In this document: piece after piece, positions 17,237 to 27,219 of the stretch
How the letters are laid out: each line of letters begins with the position of its first letter
How positions within the stretch are numbered: position 1 is the stretch's first letter
NCBI GenBank assembly: GCA_030123525.1
Contig: CP126125.1
Coordinates: 2,108,001 to 2,172,000 of the forward strand
Direction of reading: 5' to 3'
DNA length: 64,000 nt
Source: ELB16-189 sp018266435
GTDB taxonomy: Bacteria > Bacteroidota > Bacteroidia > Cytophagales > Cyclobacteriaceae
Position numbers and translations under genes: made by a program
Notes under the pieces: model-generated
Databases searched by the model: none
What the model saw: the letters and a program-made list of their open reading frames with translations, nothing else
Told to the model about the DNA's origin: nothing

Positions 17237-18529
17237 ATGGAAAAACCTTTGACACAACACTTACGCGAAGATGGCAAACCACTCAGCCTGAAAGAGTATG
17301 AGCAGATTGGGGGCTACCAGGCGCTGAAGAAAGTGATGAAGATGACTCCGCAAGAAGTGCAGAAACTGGTAAAAGATTCTAACCTTAAGGGGAGAGGTGG
17401 CGCAGGATTCAGCACAGGGTTAAAATGGAGTTTTGTGCCTATGAATGTGCCCTCACCAAAATACCTTATTGCTAATGCCGATGAGATGGAACCGGGCACA
17501 TTCAAAGACCGTATTTTTTTAGAGCAGACCCCGCATCAACTCATTGAAGGAATGATCATCGCCTCGTTTGCTATTCAGGCCAGTGAGTCATTTGTATTTT
17601 TGCGTTGGGCATACAAAACCGCAGCGGCAGAAATTCTGAAAGCCATCCACGAAGCACACCAGGCCGGTTACCTGGGAAAAAATATTTTAAGTTCAGGATA
17701 TAATTTGGAAATGCACCTGCACACCGGAGTGGGGCGCTATATGTGCGGTGAAGAAACTGCTTTGTTAAATTCACTAGAAGGTAAGCGAGCCAATCCCCGT
17801 GCCAAGCCACCGTTTCCGCAGGTTAGCGGTTTGTTCGGAAGACCAACTATTGTTAACAATGTTGAAACGTTATGCTGCCTTCCGCACATTGTCAATAACG
17901 GTGCTGATTGGTTTAAAAAACTGAGTCTTACACAAGATGCCGGAACCAAAATTTATGGGGTAAGCGGAAAGGTAAAAAAGCCGGGCGCATGGGAGTTGCC
18001 CATGGGAGTTACGCTGCGCGAATTAATTGAAGAACACGCAGGAGGTATGCAAGATGGATTAAAATTTCGGGGAGCGCTGCCCGGTGGTGCATCAACTGAT
18101 TTTTTGGTGGAAGAACACTTGGACGTAAAAATGGATTTCACTTCAGTAGCTGCCGTGGGCAGCCGATTAGGAACTGGAACTGTAGTTATTCTTGATGACA
18201 AAACCTGCCCGGTTGGTTTTGTAAAAAATCTGGAACATTTTTTTGCACAAGAGTCGTGCGGGTATTGTACCCCGTGTCGCGAAGGCCTCCCTTGGGTTGA
18301 AAAAATACTGCAGTCAATTGAGAGTGGAGACGGGCGGGCAGAAGATATCAAGTTACTGGATTCACATACTCATTTGCTTGGTCCTGGTAATACGTTTTGC
18401 GCGTTGGCGCCCGGAGCCATGGAGCCGCTGCAAAGTGCACTAAAATATTTCAGAGATGATTTTGAACAACACGTGAGAGAGAAGGGATGTAACTACTCAT
18501 CGAAGCGTAAACTTCAAACAACTCGTTAA
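17237..18529 (+). CDS. nuoF: NADH-quinone oxidoreductase subunit F
   Basis: NADH- and FMN-binding subunit with cluster N3, 430 aa. NADH site GRGGAGFSTGLKW (about 53-65), FMN region CGEETALLNSLEGKR, and N3 ligands CGYCTPC (about 341-347) plus the Cys in GNTFCALAPGA (about 390). The ATG at 17237 gives MEKPLTQHLREDGKPLSL, a normal family start; the in-frame ATG at 17222 lies within the hairpin stem and adds only five residues. The short C-terminal basic tail is variable in the family. With nuoE and nuoG it makes a complete NADH dehydrogenase module. Confidence 0.95.
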   Translation: MEKPLTQHLREDGKPLSLKEYEQIGGYQALKKVMKMTPQEVQKLVKDSNLKGRGGAGFSTGLKWSFVPMNVPSPKYLIANADEMEPGTFKDRIFLEQTPHQLIEGMIIASFAIQASESFVFLRWAYKTAAAEILKAIHEAHQAGYLGKNILSSGYNLEMHLHTGVGRYMCGEETALLNSLEGKRANPRAKPPFPQVSGLFGRPTIVNNVETLCCLPHIVNNGADWFKKLSLTQDAGTKIYGVSGKVKKPGAWELPMGVTLRELIEEHAGGMQDGLKFRGALPGGASTDFLVEEHLDVKMDFTSVAAVGSRLGTGTVVILDDKTCPVGFVKNLEHFFAQESCGYCTPCREGLPWVEKILQSIESGDGRAEDIKLLDSHTHLLGPGNTFCALAPGAMEPLQSALKYFRDDFEQHVREKGCNYSSKRKLQTTR

Positions 18530-18544
18530 CTATAACTGACATAA

Positions 18545-21244
18545 ATGGCAACACTATATATTGATAACCAACCTTACGAAGTGACTTCGGGCAACAACCT
18601 GCTTGAAACTTGCCTCACGTTGGGCTTCGATCTGCCTTACTTCTGCTGGCATCCGGCCATGGGCTCCGTAGGTGCTTGTCGCCAGTGTGCCATAAAAGTT
18701 TACAAAGATGAAAACGATAAGAAGGGAAAACTGGTCATGTCATGCATGGAACCGGTTACTAACAACCAGCGCATTTCAATTACCGATGCAGAAGCAAAAG
18801 AATTTCGCGAAGAAATTATCGGCTGGCTGATGACTAACCATCCGCACGATTGTGCCGTGTGCGATGAGGGTGGATCATGCCACCTGCAAGACATGACGGT
18901 GATGACAGGTCACTCATACAGAAAATTTCGCTATAAAAAGAGAACGCATATAAATCAAAACCTCGGCCCGTTCATCAATCATGAAATGAACCGATGCATC
19001 CAGTGTTACCGGTGTGTTCGCTTTTACAATGACTATGCCGGAGGAAAAGATTTTGACGTTTTTGCCTCCCGGAACAATGTGTATTTCGGCCGTCATGAAG
19101 ATGGAGTTTTAGAGAACGAGTTCAGTGGAAACCTATCAGAAGTTTGCCCTACTGGTGTATTTACCGATAAGACACTCAAACAACACTACACACGCAAGTG
19201 GGATTTAACCATGGCACCCTCGGTGTGCCAACATTGCAGCTTGGGCTGCAACACTATTGCCGGAGAACGCTACGGATCATTGCGCATGATTGCCAACCGT
19301 TATCATGGTGAGGTGAACGGATATTTCATCTGCGATCGCGGAAGGTTTGGATATGAGTTTGTCAACGCCCCGGACCGGGTACGTCAACCCGTGTTGAATG
19401 GAAAGACTGTAGGGCGTGACGAAATTATGGAAGAAATTAAAAAACGCCTGAAGGAATCAAAAGTGATCGGTATCGGATCGCCTCGTGCCTCCATCCAATC
19501 CAACTTCGCCTTGAAAGCCCTGGTTGGCAAAAATAATTTTTACCATGGTGTTTCAGAAAATGAACATGATATGGCAGAGTTGGCTATTCAAATACTGAAA
19601 GAAGGCCCCGCACGAACACCCTCATTAAAAGAAGTGGAAAGTGCCGATGCTATTTTTATCATGGGTGAAGACCTGACCAACAGTTCTCCTATGCTTGCAT
19701 TGGCTGTTCGGCAGGCTGTTCGCGTTAAGCCAATGAAAGAAGTGATACAAGCCAACATTCCTGATTGGCACGACTATGCAGCCCGCGAATTTGTACAAGA
19801 GAAAAAAGGACCATTATACAGCGCCACTATTCACGGTACCAAACTGGATGACATTGCCGCCCAAACCCACTATGCTGCGCCCGATGAAATTGCACGATTA
19901 GGTTTTGCTGTAGCCCATCGGATTGATTCGTCCGTTCCTGATGTAGAAAACTATCCGGATGAACTAAAAAAACTGGCCGACACTATAGCCGAAGGTTTGA
20001 AAAAAGCCGAGCGACCCGTAGTCATTTCAGGCCTTTCCAGCGAAAGCGAGTCGGTGATGAAAGCAGCCGCCAATGTGGCGTGGGCATTAAACAAATCAAA
20101 TAAAAACACCGGTTTGGTGCTGACGATGCTCGAGTGCAATTCACTTGGCCTGGCTATGATGGGCGGTGGAAAACTGGATGGTGCCTTCAATGCCATTTTA
20201 CACAGTCATGCCGACACGGCCATTATTATGGAGAATGATTTGTACCGTCACGGATCCACTGCTACCGTAGATAAGTTTTTGAAAATGTGCCGACAAATAA
20301 TTGTGCTGGATCACACACCTAACCCTACCATGAGCAAAGCTCACGTGATCATCCCGGCCGGAACATTTGCCGAGTCAGATGGTACATTGGTTAACAACGA
20401 AGGCCGAGCCCAACGGTTCTTTCAGGTGTATGAAGCCACTGATGTCATTCAGGAAAGCTGGCGATGGCTTTTGAATATGGGTGTAAATGCCGGTAACGAA
20501 CGGATGAGCCACTGGAAAAATTTTGAAGATATCACCAAAGCTATTTCAGATGAAGAACCAATGCTCAAGGGAGTAGAGACAATTACCCCCCCGGCAACTT
20601 ACCGAGTAGCAGGTCAGCGTATTCCGCGGGAACCGCACCGATACAGTGGCCGCACGGCCATGAATGCTCACCTCAATGTGAGTGAACCCAAGCCACCGGA
20701 AGATCCCGACTCATCCTTGTCATACACCATGGAGGGCTACCGTGGGTTGGCACCTTCGAGTATGATTCCGTACTTCTGGTCTCCAGGGTGGAACTCCGTT
20801 CAATCCGTAAACAAATACCAACAAGAAGTGGCCGGACACTTGCGCGGAGGAGACCCCGGCTTGCGCCTGATAGAAGCAAATAAAAATACTGAACCAAATT
20901 ATTTCATGTCTGTTCCTGAGTTTTTTCAACCCATCGCAGGTCATTTTTGGGTAGTGTGGACTCATCACATATATGGATCGGATGAATTAAGTAACAAGTC
21001 GGCTTCAGTGTCGCAACGAGTGCCTAAGCCGTATGTCATGATTAATCCAAAAGACGCTGAGGAGTTGAAGCTAACTGAAGGACAGTTGCTTTCTTTTGAA
21101 GTTTTGAAAGATGTGTATGAGTTGCCCGTGCGAATAAATAATACAATACCCGCAGGATTAGCCGCTATGCCGTATGCACTGGAAGGAATGCCGGCAACGG
21201 GATTGCCCGAGTGGGGAATTATTAAATCAGTAGACAGAAAATAA
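18545..21244 (+). CDS. nuoG: NADH-quinone oxidoreductase subunit G
   Basis: Large Fe-S subunit of 899 aa, close to the E. coli length. N-terminal ferredoxin-like domain with [2Fe-2S] ligands Cys34, Cys45, Cys48, Cys67. Then HPHDCAVCDEGGSC (N5, His plus three Cys), CIQCYRCVRF with the distal CPTGVF (N4), and CQHCSLGC with ICDRGRF (about residues 229-264), the four-Cys set of the extra N7 cluster found only in some bacteria. The rest is the inactive molybdopterin-oxidoreductase-like domain and a C-terminal beta barrel. Start at 18545, 15 bases after nuoF. Confidence 0.95.
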   Translation: MATLYIDNQPYEVTSGNNLLETCLTLGFDLPYFCWHPAMGSVGACRQCAIKVYKDENDKKGKLVMSCMEPVTNNQRISITDAEAKEFREEIIGWLMTNHPHDCAVCDEGGSCHLQDMTVMTGHSYRKFRYKKRTHINQNLGPFINHEMNRCIQCYRCVRFYNDYAGGKDFDVFASRNNVYFGRHEDGVLENEFSGNLSEVCPTGVFTDKTLKQHYTRKWDLTMAPSVCQHCSLGCNTIAGERYGSLRMIANRYHGEVNGYFICDRGRFGYEFVNAPDRVRQPVLNGKTVGRDEIMEEIKKRLKESKVIGIGSPRASIQSNFALKALVGKNNFYHGVSENEHDMAELAIQILKEGPARTPSLKEVESADAIFIMGEDLTNSSPMLALAVRQAVRVKPMKEVIQANIPDWHDYAAREFVQEKKGPLYSATIHGTKLDDIAAQTHYAAPDEIARLGFAVAHRIDSSVPDVENYPDELKKLADTIAEGLKKAERPVVISGLSSESESVMKAAANVAWALNKSNKNTGLVLTMLECNSLGLAMMGGGKLDGAFNAILHSHADTAIIMENDLYRHGSTATVDKFLKMCRQIIVLDHTPNPTMSKAHVIIPAGTFAESDGTLVNNEGRAQRFFQVYEATDVIQESWRWLLNMGVNAGNERMSHWKNFEDITKAISDEEPMLKGVETITPPATYRVAGQRIPREPHRYSGRTAMNAHLNVSEPKPPEDPDSSLSYTMEGYRGLAPSSMIPYFWSPGWNSVQSVNKYQQEVAGHLRGGDPGLRLIEANKNTEPNYFMSVPEFFQPIAGHFWVVWTHHIYGSDELSNKSASVSQRVPKPYVMINPKDAEELKLTEGQLLSFEVLKDVYELPVRINNTIPAGLAAMPYALEGMPATGLPEWGIIKSVDRK

Positions 21245-21274
21245 AACTGCTGCCGACTTAAAAAAAATAAGAGT

Positions 21275-22258
21275 ATGAGTGAACCCGAAATAAACCCATG
21301 GCTGATCATAGCAGGAGTGCTGGGCGGTGCACTGGTGATTGCGCCCGGATTGATCTGGCTTGAGCGCAGGTTGCTGGCACTGTGGCAAGACCGCTACGGC
21401 CCTAACCGGGCGGGTCCTTTTGGCGTGCTGGTCGTGTTGGCCGATACCCTGAAACTATTTTTTAAAGAAGACTGGATTCCGCCTTTTGCCGACAAACTCG
21501 TATTTGTTATTGCCCCGGCTATTGTAGCCATCACCGTGCTCATGAGTTTTGTAATCATCCCAATTGCTCCCGGATTTATTGTGGCCAATTTCAATATCGG
21601 CATTTTGTTTTTTCTGGCCATGTCATCCATGGGTGCATACAGTATTATTTTGGGAGGATGGGCTTCTAATAATAAATATGCTTTGCTTGGTTCAATGCGC
21701 GGAGCGGCCCAACTGATTTCGTACGAGGTATTCATGGGCTTGTCCTTGATGGGTGTGGTGTTACTCACGGGCTCGTTCCGGGTAGAAGATATTGTTAATG
21801 CACAAAAAGACATGTGGTTTGTGGTGCCGCAGTTCATCGGGTTTGTTACATTTTTAATTGCCGGAATTGCAGAAACCCACCGCCTGCCGTTTGATATACC
21901 CGAAGCAGAGAGTGAGTTGATTGCAGGATTCCACTCTGAATATTCCGGAATGAAATTCGGGTTGTTCTTTGTGGGAGAATACTTGGGCATTATGTTGATC
22001 TCCAGTTTAGTTACCTGTTTGTTTTTTGGAGGATGGCTCGGCCCGGGTTTTCTTCCCCCCATCGTTTGGTTCTTAATCAAAATGTTTGCCTTCATCTTCT
22101 TTTTTATATTGCTGCGGGCTTCGTTGCCCAGGCCGCGGTACGATCAATTGATGGAATTTGGATGGAAGATTTTATTTCCGATAACCTTGTTGAACCTGAT
22201 GATCACGGCCGGAATTATTTTGTATCGAAGTGGAGCAGAATTGAATATTAAATTTTGA
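21275..22258 (+). CDS. nuoH: NADH-quinone oxidoreductase subunit H
   Basis: Membrane subunit that forms the quinone entry chamber, 327 aa with about eight helices. Diagnostic loops are ERRLLALWQDRYGPNRAGPFG (charged loop 1, one residue over the limit of a simple motif but unmistakable) and AETHRLPFDIPEAESELIAG with the FHSEYSGMKF acidic loop near the quinone channel. Start at 21275 gives a short N-terminal acidic stretch before helix 1. Four bases separate it from nuoI. Confidence 0.95.
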   Translation: MSEPEINPWLIIAGVLGGALVIAPGLIWLERRLLALWQDRYGPNRAGPFGVLVVLADTLKLFFKEDWIPPFADKLVFVIAPAIVAITVLMSFVIIPIAPGFIVANFNIGILFFLAMSSMGAYSIILGGWASNNKYALLGSMRGAAQLISYEVFMGLSLMGVVLLTGSFRVEDIVNAQKDMWFVVPQFIGFVTFLIAGIAETHRLPFDIPEAESELIAGFHSEYSGMKFGLFFVGEYLGIMLISSLVTCLFFGGWLGPGFLPPIVWFLIKMFAFIFFFILLRASLPRPRYDQLMEFGWKILFPITLLNLMITAGIILYRSGAELNIKF

Positions 22259-22261
22259 ATT

Positions 22262-22777
22262 ATGTTTAGCATCATTCAAAGTATGTGGCTCACGTTTTTG
22301 CACATGTTTCATAAACGTGAAACCATACAGTACCCGGAAGAAAAAATAAAACTGCCAGCTCGCTGGCGAGGACGCATTGTACTCACCCGCGATCCGGACG
22401 GAGGTGAACGTTGTGTGGGTTGCTACTTGTGTGCAGCCGCTTGCCCGGTAGATTGCATTTCACTGCAGGCCACCGAAGATGAATACGGAAGAAGGTATCC
22501 CGAGTTTTTCAGGATTAATTTTTCGCGGTGTATTTTCTGTGGGTATTGTGAGGAAGCATGCCCCACGTATGCCATTCAGTTGATCCCTGATTTTGAAATG
22601 TGCGAGTACAACCGCCAAAATCTGGTCTATGAAAAAGCAGACTTATTGGTGAATGGACAAGGAAAATACCCGGGGTATAATTATTATAAGGTAGCCGGCC
22701 TGGCCATTAAAGGAAAAGGCAAAGGGCAAGGTGAAAATGAAGAACAACCCGTGGATGTCAAGAGTTTAATACCTTAG
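22262..22777 (+). CDS. nuoI: NADH-quinone oxidoreductase subunit I
   Basis: 171-residue ferredoxin-like subunit with two [4Fe-4S] clusters (N6a, N6b). Ligands are Cys51, Cys54, Cys57, Cys61 followed by Pro (CVGCYLCAAACP), and Cys90, Cys93, Cys96, Cys100 (CIFCGYCEEACP). The N-terminal amphipathic helix (FSIIQSMWLTFLHMFHKRETIQYPEE) anchors it on the membrane arm. It passes electrons toward NuoB. The tail after AGLAIKGKGKGQG is lysine/glycine rich and variable. Confidence 0.95.
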   Translation: MFSIIQSMWLTFLHMFHKRETIQYPEEKIKLPARWRGRIVLTRDPDGGERCVGCYLCAAACPVDCISLQATEDEYGRRYPEFFRINFSRCIFCGYCEEACPTYAIQLIPDFEMCEYNRQNLVYEKADLLVNGQGKYPGYNYYKVAGLAIKGKGKGQGENEEQPVDVKSLIP

Positions 22778-22778
22778 A

Positions 22779-22864
22779 AGACGTAAGATGAAAGCCGTAA
22801 GACACAAGATAGAATGCTTAACAAAATACTCTTTGCTACTTATGTTTTACTACTTATGTCGTAA
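22779..22864. repeat. Inverted heptamer-type repeats in the nuoI-nuoJ spacer
   Basis: Left arm (22779-22811) carries GACGTAAGATG and CCGTAAGACACAAG on the plus strand. The right part (about 22832-22864) carries the same family on the minus strand (GACATAAGTAGTAAAACATA). The minus copy matches the nuoCD-nuoE repeat at 16687-16711 in about 21 of 25 positions. The two arms could fold imperfectly on each other. Confidence 0.6.
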
Positions 22865-22880
22865 TACGAATGTTTAAAAT

Positions 22881-23408
22881 ATGCAGGTAGCATTTTACAT
22901 AGCAGCCTTGGTAGCCGTGATTTCCACCATAATGGTAATCACGCGCTTCAATATCATTCATGCATTGTTGTATCTCGTGGTATCATTCATGGCTATGGCT
23001 GTTGTGTTTTTTATTTTAGGTGCACCTTTTGCTGCTGCGTTGGAAGTGATTGTTTATGCGGGCGCCATTGTGGTGCTGATCATATTTGTGATCATGATGC
23101 TCAATCAAAAAGAAGAAGCGGTAACTCAAGAAAAAAAATGGCTTACACCTATGGTGTACGTTGGTCCGGCTATCCTTTCGGCTTTAATGATGGGCGAACT
23201 GGTTTATATCATTTACGTAGGTGAGTCTCACGCGGTAGGTCAGCACGTGGTGGATGTGAAGGAGTTAGGCAAAACACTGTATGGCCCATACATTTTAGCC
23301 GTTGAGTTGGGAGGTATGTTATTGATGGCGGGCATTGTGGGGGCTTATCATTTGGGCAGACAGAAGAAAAAAGTAATTCATCGTTTTTTAAAAGAGAAAG
23401 AAGATTAA
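22881..23408 (+). CDS. nuoJ: NADH-quinone oxidoreductase subunit J
   Basis: 175-residue membrane subunit with five helices. It contains HALLYLVVSFMAMAVVFFILGA and LEVIVYAGAIVVLIIFVIMML, whose conserved helix includes the pi-bulge YAGAI region linked to proton-channel coupling. The C-terminus (HLGRQKKKVIHRFLKEKED) is basic. Start ATG at 22881 follows the repeat-bearing spacer after nuoI. Confidence 0.94.
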   Translation: MQVAFYIAALVAVISTIMVITRFNIIHALLYLVVSFMAMAVVFFILGAPFAAALEVIVYAGAIVVLIIFVIMMLNQKEEAVTQEKKWLTPMVYVGPAILSALMMGELVYIIYVGESHAVGQHVVDVKELGKTLYGPYILAVELGGMLLMAGIVGAYHLGRQKKKVIHRFLKEKED

Positions 23409-23472
23409 TTGTTCTTATTCCCCGGCCCGGATGCAACGAAGGTGGGGCGAAGGACATAAATGAAGTAATAAT

Positions 23473-23778
23473 ATGGAAGTGAGTGCCGAATACGGATTAT
23501 TATTGGCCAGTGTTCTTTTTATACTGGGCATGATCGGGGTGTTAATCAGGCGCAACATCATCTTTATGCTGGTGTGTGTAGAGATTATGCTCAATGCGGC
23601 AGGTCTTGCATTTATTGTAGCGGGGTCAAAATGGGTTCAGGCTGACGGGCAGGTGATGTTTATTTTTATTTTGACGATGGCAGCCGCTGAAGTATCGGTA
23701 GGGTTGGCTTTGATTCTGCAGATCTATCACCAGTTGAAAACACTGGATGAAGATGCAGCAAGCTCAATGAAAGGATGA
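23473..23778 (+). CDS. nuoK: NADH-quinone oxidoreductase subunit K
   Basis: 101-residue, three-helix antiporter-like subunit, normal length. It carries the membrane Glu residues of the proton path in MLVCVEIMLNAAGLAF (helix 2) and TMAAAEVSVGLALIL (helix 3). Lies 64 bases after nuoJ and 61 before nuoL, in the usual complex I order. Confidence 0.95.
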   Translation: MEVSAEYGLLLASVLFILGMIGVLIRRNIIFMLVCVEIMLNAAGLAFIVAGSKWVQADGQVMFIFILTMAAAEVSVGLALILQIYHQLKTLDEDAASSMKG

Positions 23779-23839
23779 ATTGGATTGCAAATCACATAGT
23801 GAAGAGTAAAAATTTGGAATCGTAAATCAGAACATTGAA

Positions 23840-25711
23840 ATGAATCTTTTGATTATACCCGCTCTGCCTCTGCTCGGATCATTCATTTTGATAGTGGTTG
23901 GGTCGCGATTGCCCAAACGAATGATTCCTTTGGTTGGTGCCGGCAGTGTCGGTCTCTCGGCTTTAGCTACACTAATTTTAGGATACCGTTTTATTTCAGC
24001 TTCGCTCACTTCACTAAACGTAATTGCCTGGCAGTGGATGGATATCAATGGGCTTTCACCGGCTATTGCCTTTCATTTGGATGCACTCTCACTCGTTTTT
24101 ATTTTCGTCATCACCTTTGTTGGGTTTTTGATTCATGTTTATTCGGCTGAGTTCATGGTGCATGACGAAGGTTATGCGCGCTTCTTTGCCTACCTGAACT
24201 TGTTTGTTTGCTCGATGCTTACGTTGGTGTTAGCCGATAACCTGGTACTGATGTATTTGGGATGGGAAGGAGTGGGGCTTTGCAGTTACCTGCTCATCGG
24301 GTTTTGGTACACGGAGGAAAAAAACGGATATGCCGCAAGAAAAGCATTCATTGTTACCCGTGTAGGTGATATCTTGATGGCCTTCGGGTTGTTTCTGCTG
24401 TTCCAGACTTTCCATACGCTGAACATTCAGGAAATTGCCGGGCAAGCTACCCAACAATGGACGGTTGGCTCACACACAGCATTTGTTATTTCATTGTTAC
24501 TATTGGGCGGAGCAGTGGGTAAGTCGGCACAACTTCCGTTGCAGACCTGGCTACCCGATGCCATGGCCGGCCCTTCACCGGTTAGTGCATTGATTCATGC
24601 CGCTACTATGGTAACGGCCGGAGTTTATTTGATTGCCCGCATGCACGTTGTTTTTGAATTTGCTCCCGAAGTACTGATGATTGTGGGAATCATAGGTGCA
24701 GCTACATTAGTAATGGCAGGCTTTGCTGCATTGACACAATATGATTTAAAACGAGTGTTGGCTTACTCTACCATTAGCCAGATCGGATATATGTTTTTGG
24801 CCCTCGGAGTCAGTGCCTGGTCGGCAGCGATTTTTCATTTCATGATCCATGCATTTTTTAAGGCGCTACTCTTTCTCGCTGCCGGTGCAGTAATTGAAGC
24901 ACTCCATCATGAACACGATATGTTTAAGATGGGTGGACTGAAAAATAAATTACCGGTGGTGTATTGGACTTTTTTGGTGGGAGCCGGGTCACTGGCAGCC
25001 TTTCCGCTGATCACCGGTGGATTCTATAGTAAAGATCAGATCTTGTGGCTTTCGCTTGCGAGTGAGCACGGCAATATTTGGTTTTTTCTCATGGCCTTGC
25101 TGGGTGCATTGATCACTTCTATTTATACTTTTCGCATGTTGTTCCTCACCTTCTTTGGCAAGGAGAATACGCCTGTCAGCCATGTGCCGGGCAGCAGCAT
25201 GAACATTCCACTAATTGTACTGGCGGTACTCTCAACAGTTGGAGGGTTTATTGAACTGCCGCACACGTTTGGTCATCTTACGGTATTCTCTGATTTTCTT
25301 AACCCAATACTTCCTTCAGTAACCGTGCAGGAAGATTTAGAAAATTTTGAATGGCTGATTCAATTGGTAGCTGCGTTGGTGGCCTTGTCGGGAGTTGGGC
25401 TGGCTTATTTCTTTTACATCTACAAGCCAGAATTGTCTGATGAACTGAAATCTTCCGCAGCTGACCTTCATAGTTTTTGGCTGAGTGGCTGGGGATTTGA
25501 CAAATTGTATGATCGATTACTTGTACGTCCGTTTGTTTACTTGTCTAACATAAACAAAAAAGATATTGTTGATAAATTTTATGATGGGCTGGTAATGATT
25601 GCTGAATGGGTTAACCGCATGTTGTCATATACCCAAAGCGGAATTTTACGATGGTACCTTATGGGTATTGTAATCGGTGGAATAGTATTAATGGCTTTGG
25701 CATTATTATAA
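23840..25711 (+). CDS. nuoL: NADH-quinone oxidoreductase subunit L
   Basis: Largest antiporter-like proton-pumping subunit, 623 aa with about 16 helices. It contains the discontinuous-helix region GKSAQLPLQTWLPDAMAGP and SALIHAATMVTAGVYLIAR (about 227-267), VLMYLGWEGVGLCSYLLIG, and the C-terminal lateral helix region (LRWYLMGIVIGGIVLMALALL). Full length, ending in a normal transmembrane helix. Spacer of 17 bases to nuoM. Confidence 0.95.
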   Translation: MNLLIIPALPLLGSFILIVVGSRLPKRMIPLVGAGSVGLSALATLILGYRFISASLTSLNVIAWQWMDINGLSPAIAFHLDALSLVFIFVITFVGFLIHVYSAEFMVHDEGYARFFAYLNLFVCSMLTLVLADNLVLMYLGWEGVGLCSYLLIGFWYTEEKNGYAARKAFIVTRVGDILMAFGLFLLFQTFHTLNIQEIAGQATQQWTVGSHTAFVISLLLLGGAVGKSAQLPLQTWLPDAMAGPSPVSALIHAATMVTAGVYLIARMHVVFEFAPEVLMIVGIIGAATLVMAGFAALTQYDLKRVLAYSTISQIGYMFLALGVSAWSAAIFHFMIHAFFKALLFLAAGAVIEALHHEHDMFKMGGLKNKLPVVYWTFLVGAGSLAAFPLITGGFYSKDQILWLSLASEHGNIWFFLMALLGALITSIYTFRMLFLTFFGKENTPVSHVPGSSMNIPLIVLAVLSTVGGFIELPHTFGHLTVFSDFLNPILPSVTVQEDLENFEWLIQLVAALVALSGVGLAYFFYIYKPELSDELKSSAADLHSFWLSGWGFDKLYDRLLVRPFVYLSNINKKDIVDKFYDGLVMIAEWVNRMLSYTQSGILRWYLMGIVIGGIVLMALALL

Positions 25712-25728
25712 ATGATGAATGAAGTAAA

Positions 25729-27219
25729 ATGATTTTAGTCACGTTCATATCGGTATTAATGATTGGAGGAATAATGGCCTGGGTGGCTGCCTCCTGGAGC
25801 AACCTGGCTTCGCGATGGATTTCGCTCATTACTTTGTTGATAGATTTTATTCTGGCTATTTCCATTTGGATGAATAATGCGAGCACACCCTGGATAGAAA
25901 AATTTTATGCACCCTGGATCCCTAATTTTGGAATCAACTTCTCTCTTGCATTGGATGGGCTTAGTTTGCTTATGCTGTTGCTCACGTTTTTTCTCGGCAT
26001 TTTAGGTGTACTTATTTCGTGGAATGAAATTCAATACCGGGTTGGATTTTTCCATTTTAATTTGCTTTGGGTGTTGGCCGGTATTTCGGGTGTCTTTCTT
26101 ACCATGGATTTATTTCTGTTTTATTTTTTCTGGGAAGTGATGCTCATTCCCATGTATTTTCTCATTGGTATCTGGGGCCATGAAAATAAGCGGTATGCAG
26201 CGTTTAAATTTTTCATCTTCACACAGGCCAGTGGCCTGCTGATGTTGCTTGCTATTCTGGGTTTGTATTTTGTTCACAAGAATAATTCAGGTGTCGGCAC
26301 ATTTGACTATTTTCAATTGCTGGGCACCCAGATGTCTTTGAGTACTTCGCGGTGGCTGATGTTTGGGTTTCTGGCTGCATTTATTGTTAAGTTGCCTGTA
26401 GTTCCTTTTCACACATGGCTGCCTGATGCACACTCGCAGGCACCAACTGCAGGAAGTTTAATACTAGCCGGGTTATTGCTGAAGACCGGAGCTTATGGAT
26501 TGATTCGTTTTGTACTGCCGTTGTTTCCCGAAGCATCGGCTGAGTTTGCTCCATGGGCCATGTTGCTGGGGGTGGTAGGCATTCTGTACGGAGCTTCCTT
26601 ATCATTTGCCCAAACCGATTTGAAACGGCTCATTGCCTATACCAGTGTAAGTCACATGGGTTTTGTCATTCTCGGTGTGTTTGCGTTTAATTCACTAGCC
26701 ATGCAAGGCGCGGTAATGCAGATGATTACACACGGCATCACTTCGGGTGCGCTCTTTGCCATAGCCGGTATATTGTATGAACGCATTCACACCCGCGACA
26801 TCAATGCCATGGGTGGTTTTTGGGTGAAGGCTCCATTTATGGGTGTGACAACGTTGATTTTTGTATTGGCATCATTGGGGCTGCCGGTTCTTGGAAATTT
26901 TATAGCTGAGTTTTTGACATTGATAGGTTCATGGCAGGCTAACCAAACACTTACTATACTGGCTACAACCGGCATTGTGGCGGCCACCGCCTACTCTCTG
27001 CGCATCATGCAAAAAGTTTTTCTTGGAAAGACACTAAATGAAAAGACCATGACCGATTTATCACTGCGCGAAAAGTTAGTTTTTGTGCCGTTGATAGCGG
27101 CAATTATCTGGCTGGGGTTGTTTCCGCAGAAGGTGTTAAACACAACTAAGCCAATGATTGATAAATCCTTTAAAACAGAGCAAACCACTTTGAATCAAAA
27201 AGACAATGGAATTCAGTAA
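25729..27219 (+). CDS. nuoM: NADH-quinone oxidoreductase subunit M
   Basis: Antiporter-like proton-pumping subunit of 496 aa, about 14 helices. Key stretch VKLPVVPFHTWLPDAHSQAP and TAGSLILAGLLLKTGAYGLIR (about 219-260), with FYFFWEVMLIPMYFLIGIWG carrying the conserved membrane Glu. ATG at 25729. Its last 14 bases overlap nuoN, indicating coupled translation. Confidence 0.95.
   Translation: MILVTFISVLMIGGIMAWVAASWSNLASRWISLITLLIDFILAISIWMNNASTPWIEKFYAPWIPNFGINFSLALDGLSLLMLLLTFFLGILGVLISWNEIQYRVGFFHFNLLWVLAGISGVFLTMDLFLFYFFWEVMLIPMYFLIGIWGHENKRYAAFKFFIFTQASGLLMLLAILGLYFVHKNNSGVGTFDYFQLLGTQMSLSTSRWLMFGFLAAFIVKLPVVPFHTWLPDAHSQAPTAGSLILAGLLLKTGAYGLIRFVLPLFPEASAEFAPWAMLLGVVGILYGASLSFAQTDLKRLIAYTSVSHMGFVILGVFAFNSLAMQGAVMQMITHGITSGALFAIAGILYERIHTRDINAMGGFWVKAPFMGVTTLIFVLASLGLPVLGNFIAEFLTLIGSWQANQTLTILATTGIVAATAYSLRIMQKVFLGKTLNEKTMTDLSLREKLVFVPLIAAIIWLGLFPQKVLNTTKPMIDKSFKTEQTTLNQKDNGIQ

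Noticed and set aside
21394..22095. 233-codon open frame on the minus strand across nuoH
   Set aside because: It is entirely antisense to a conserved complex I gene and its translation is not protein-like; a shadow of the membrane-protein coding bias.
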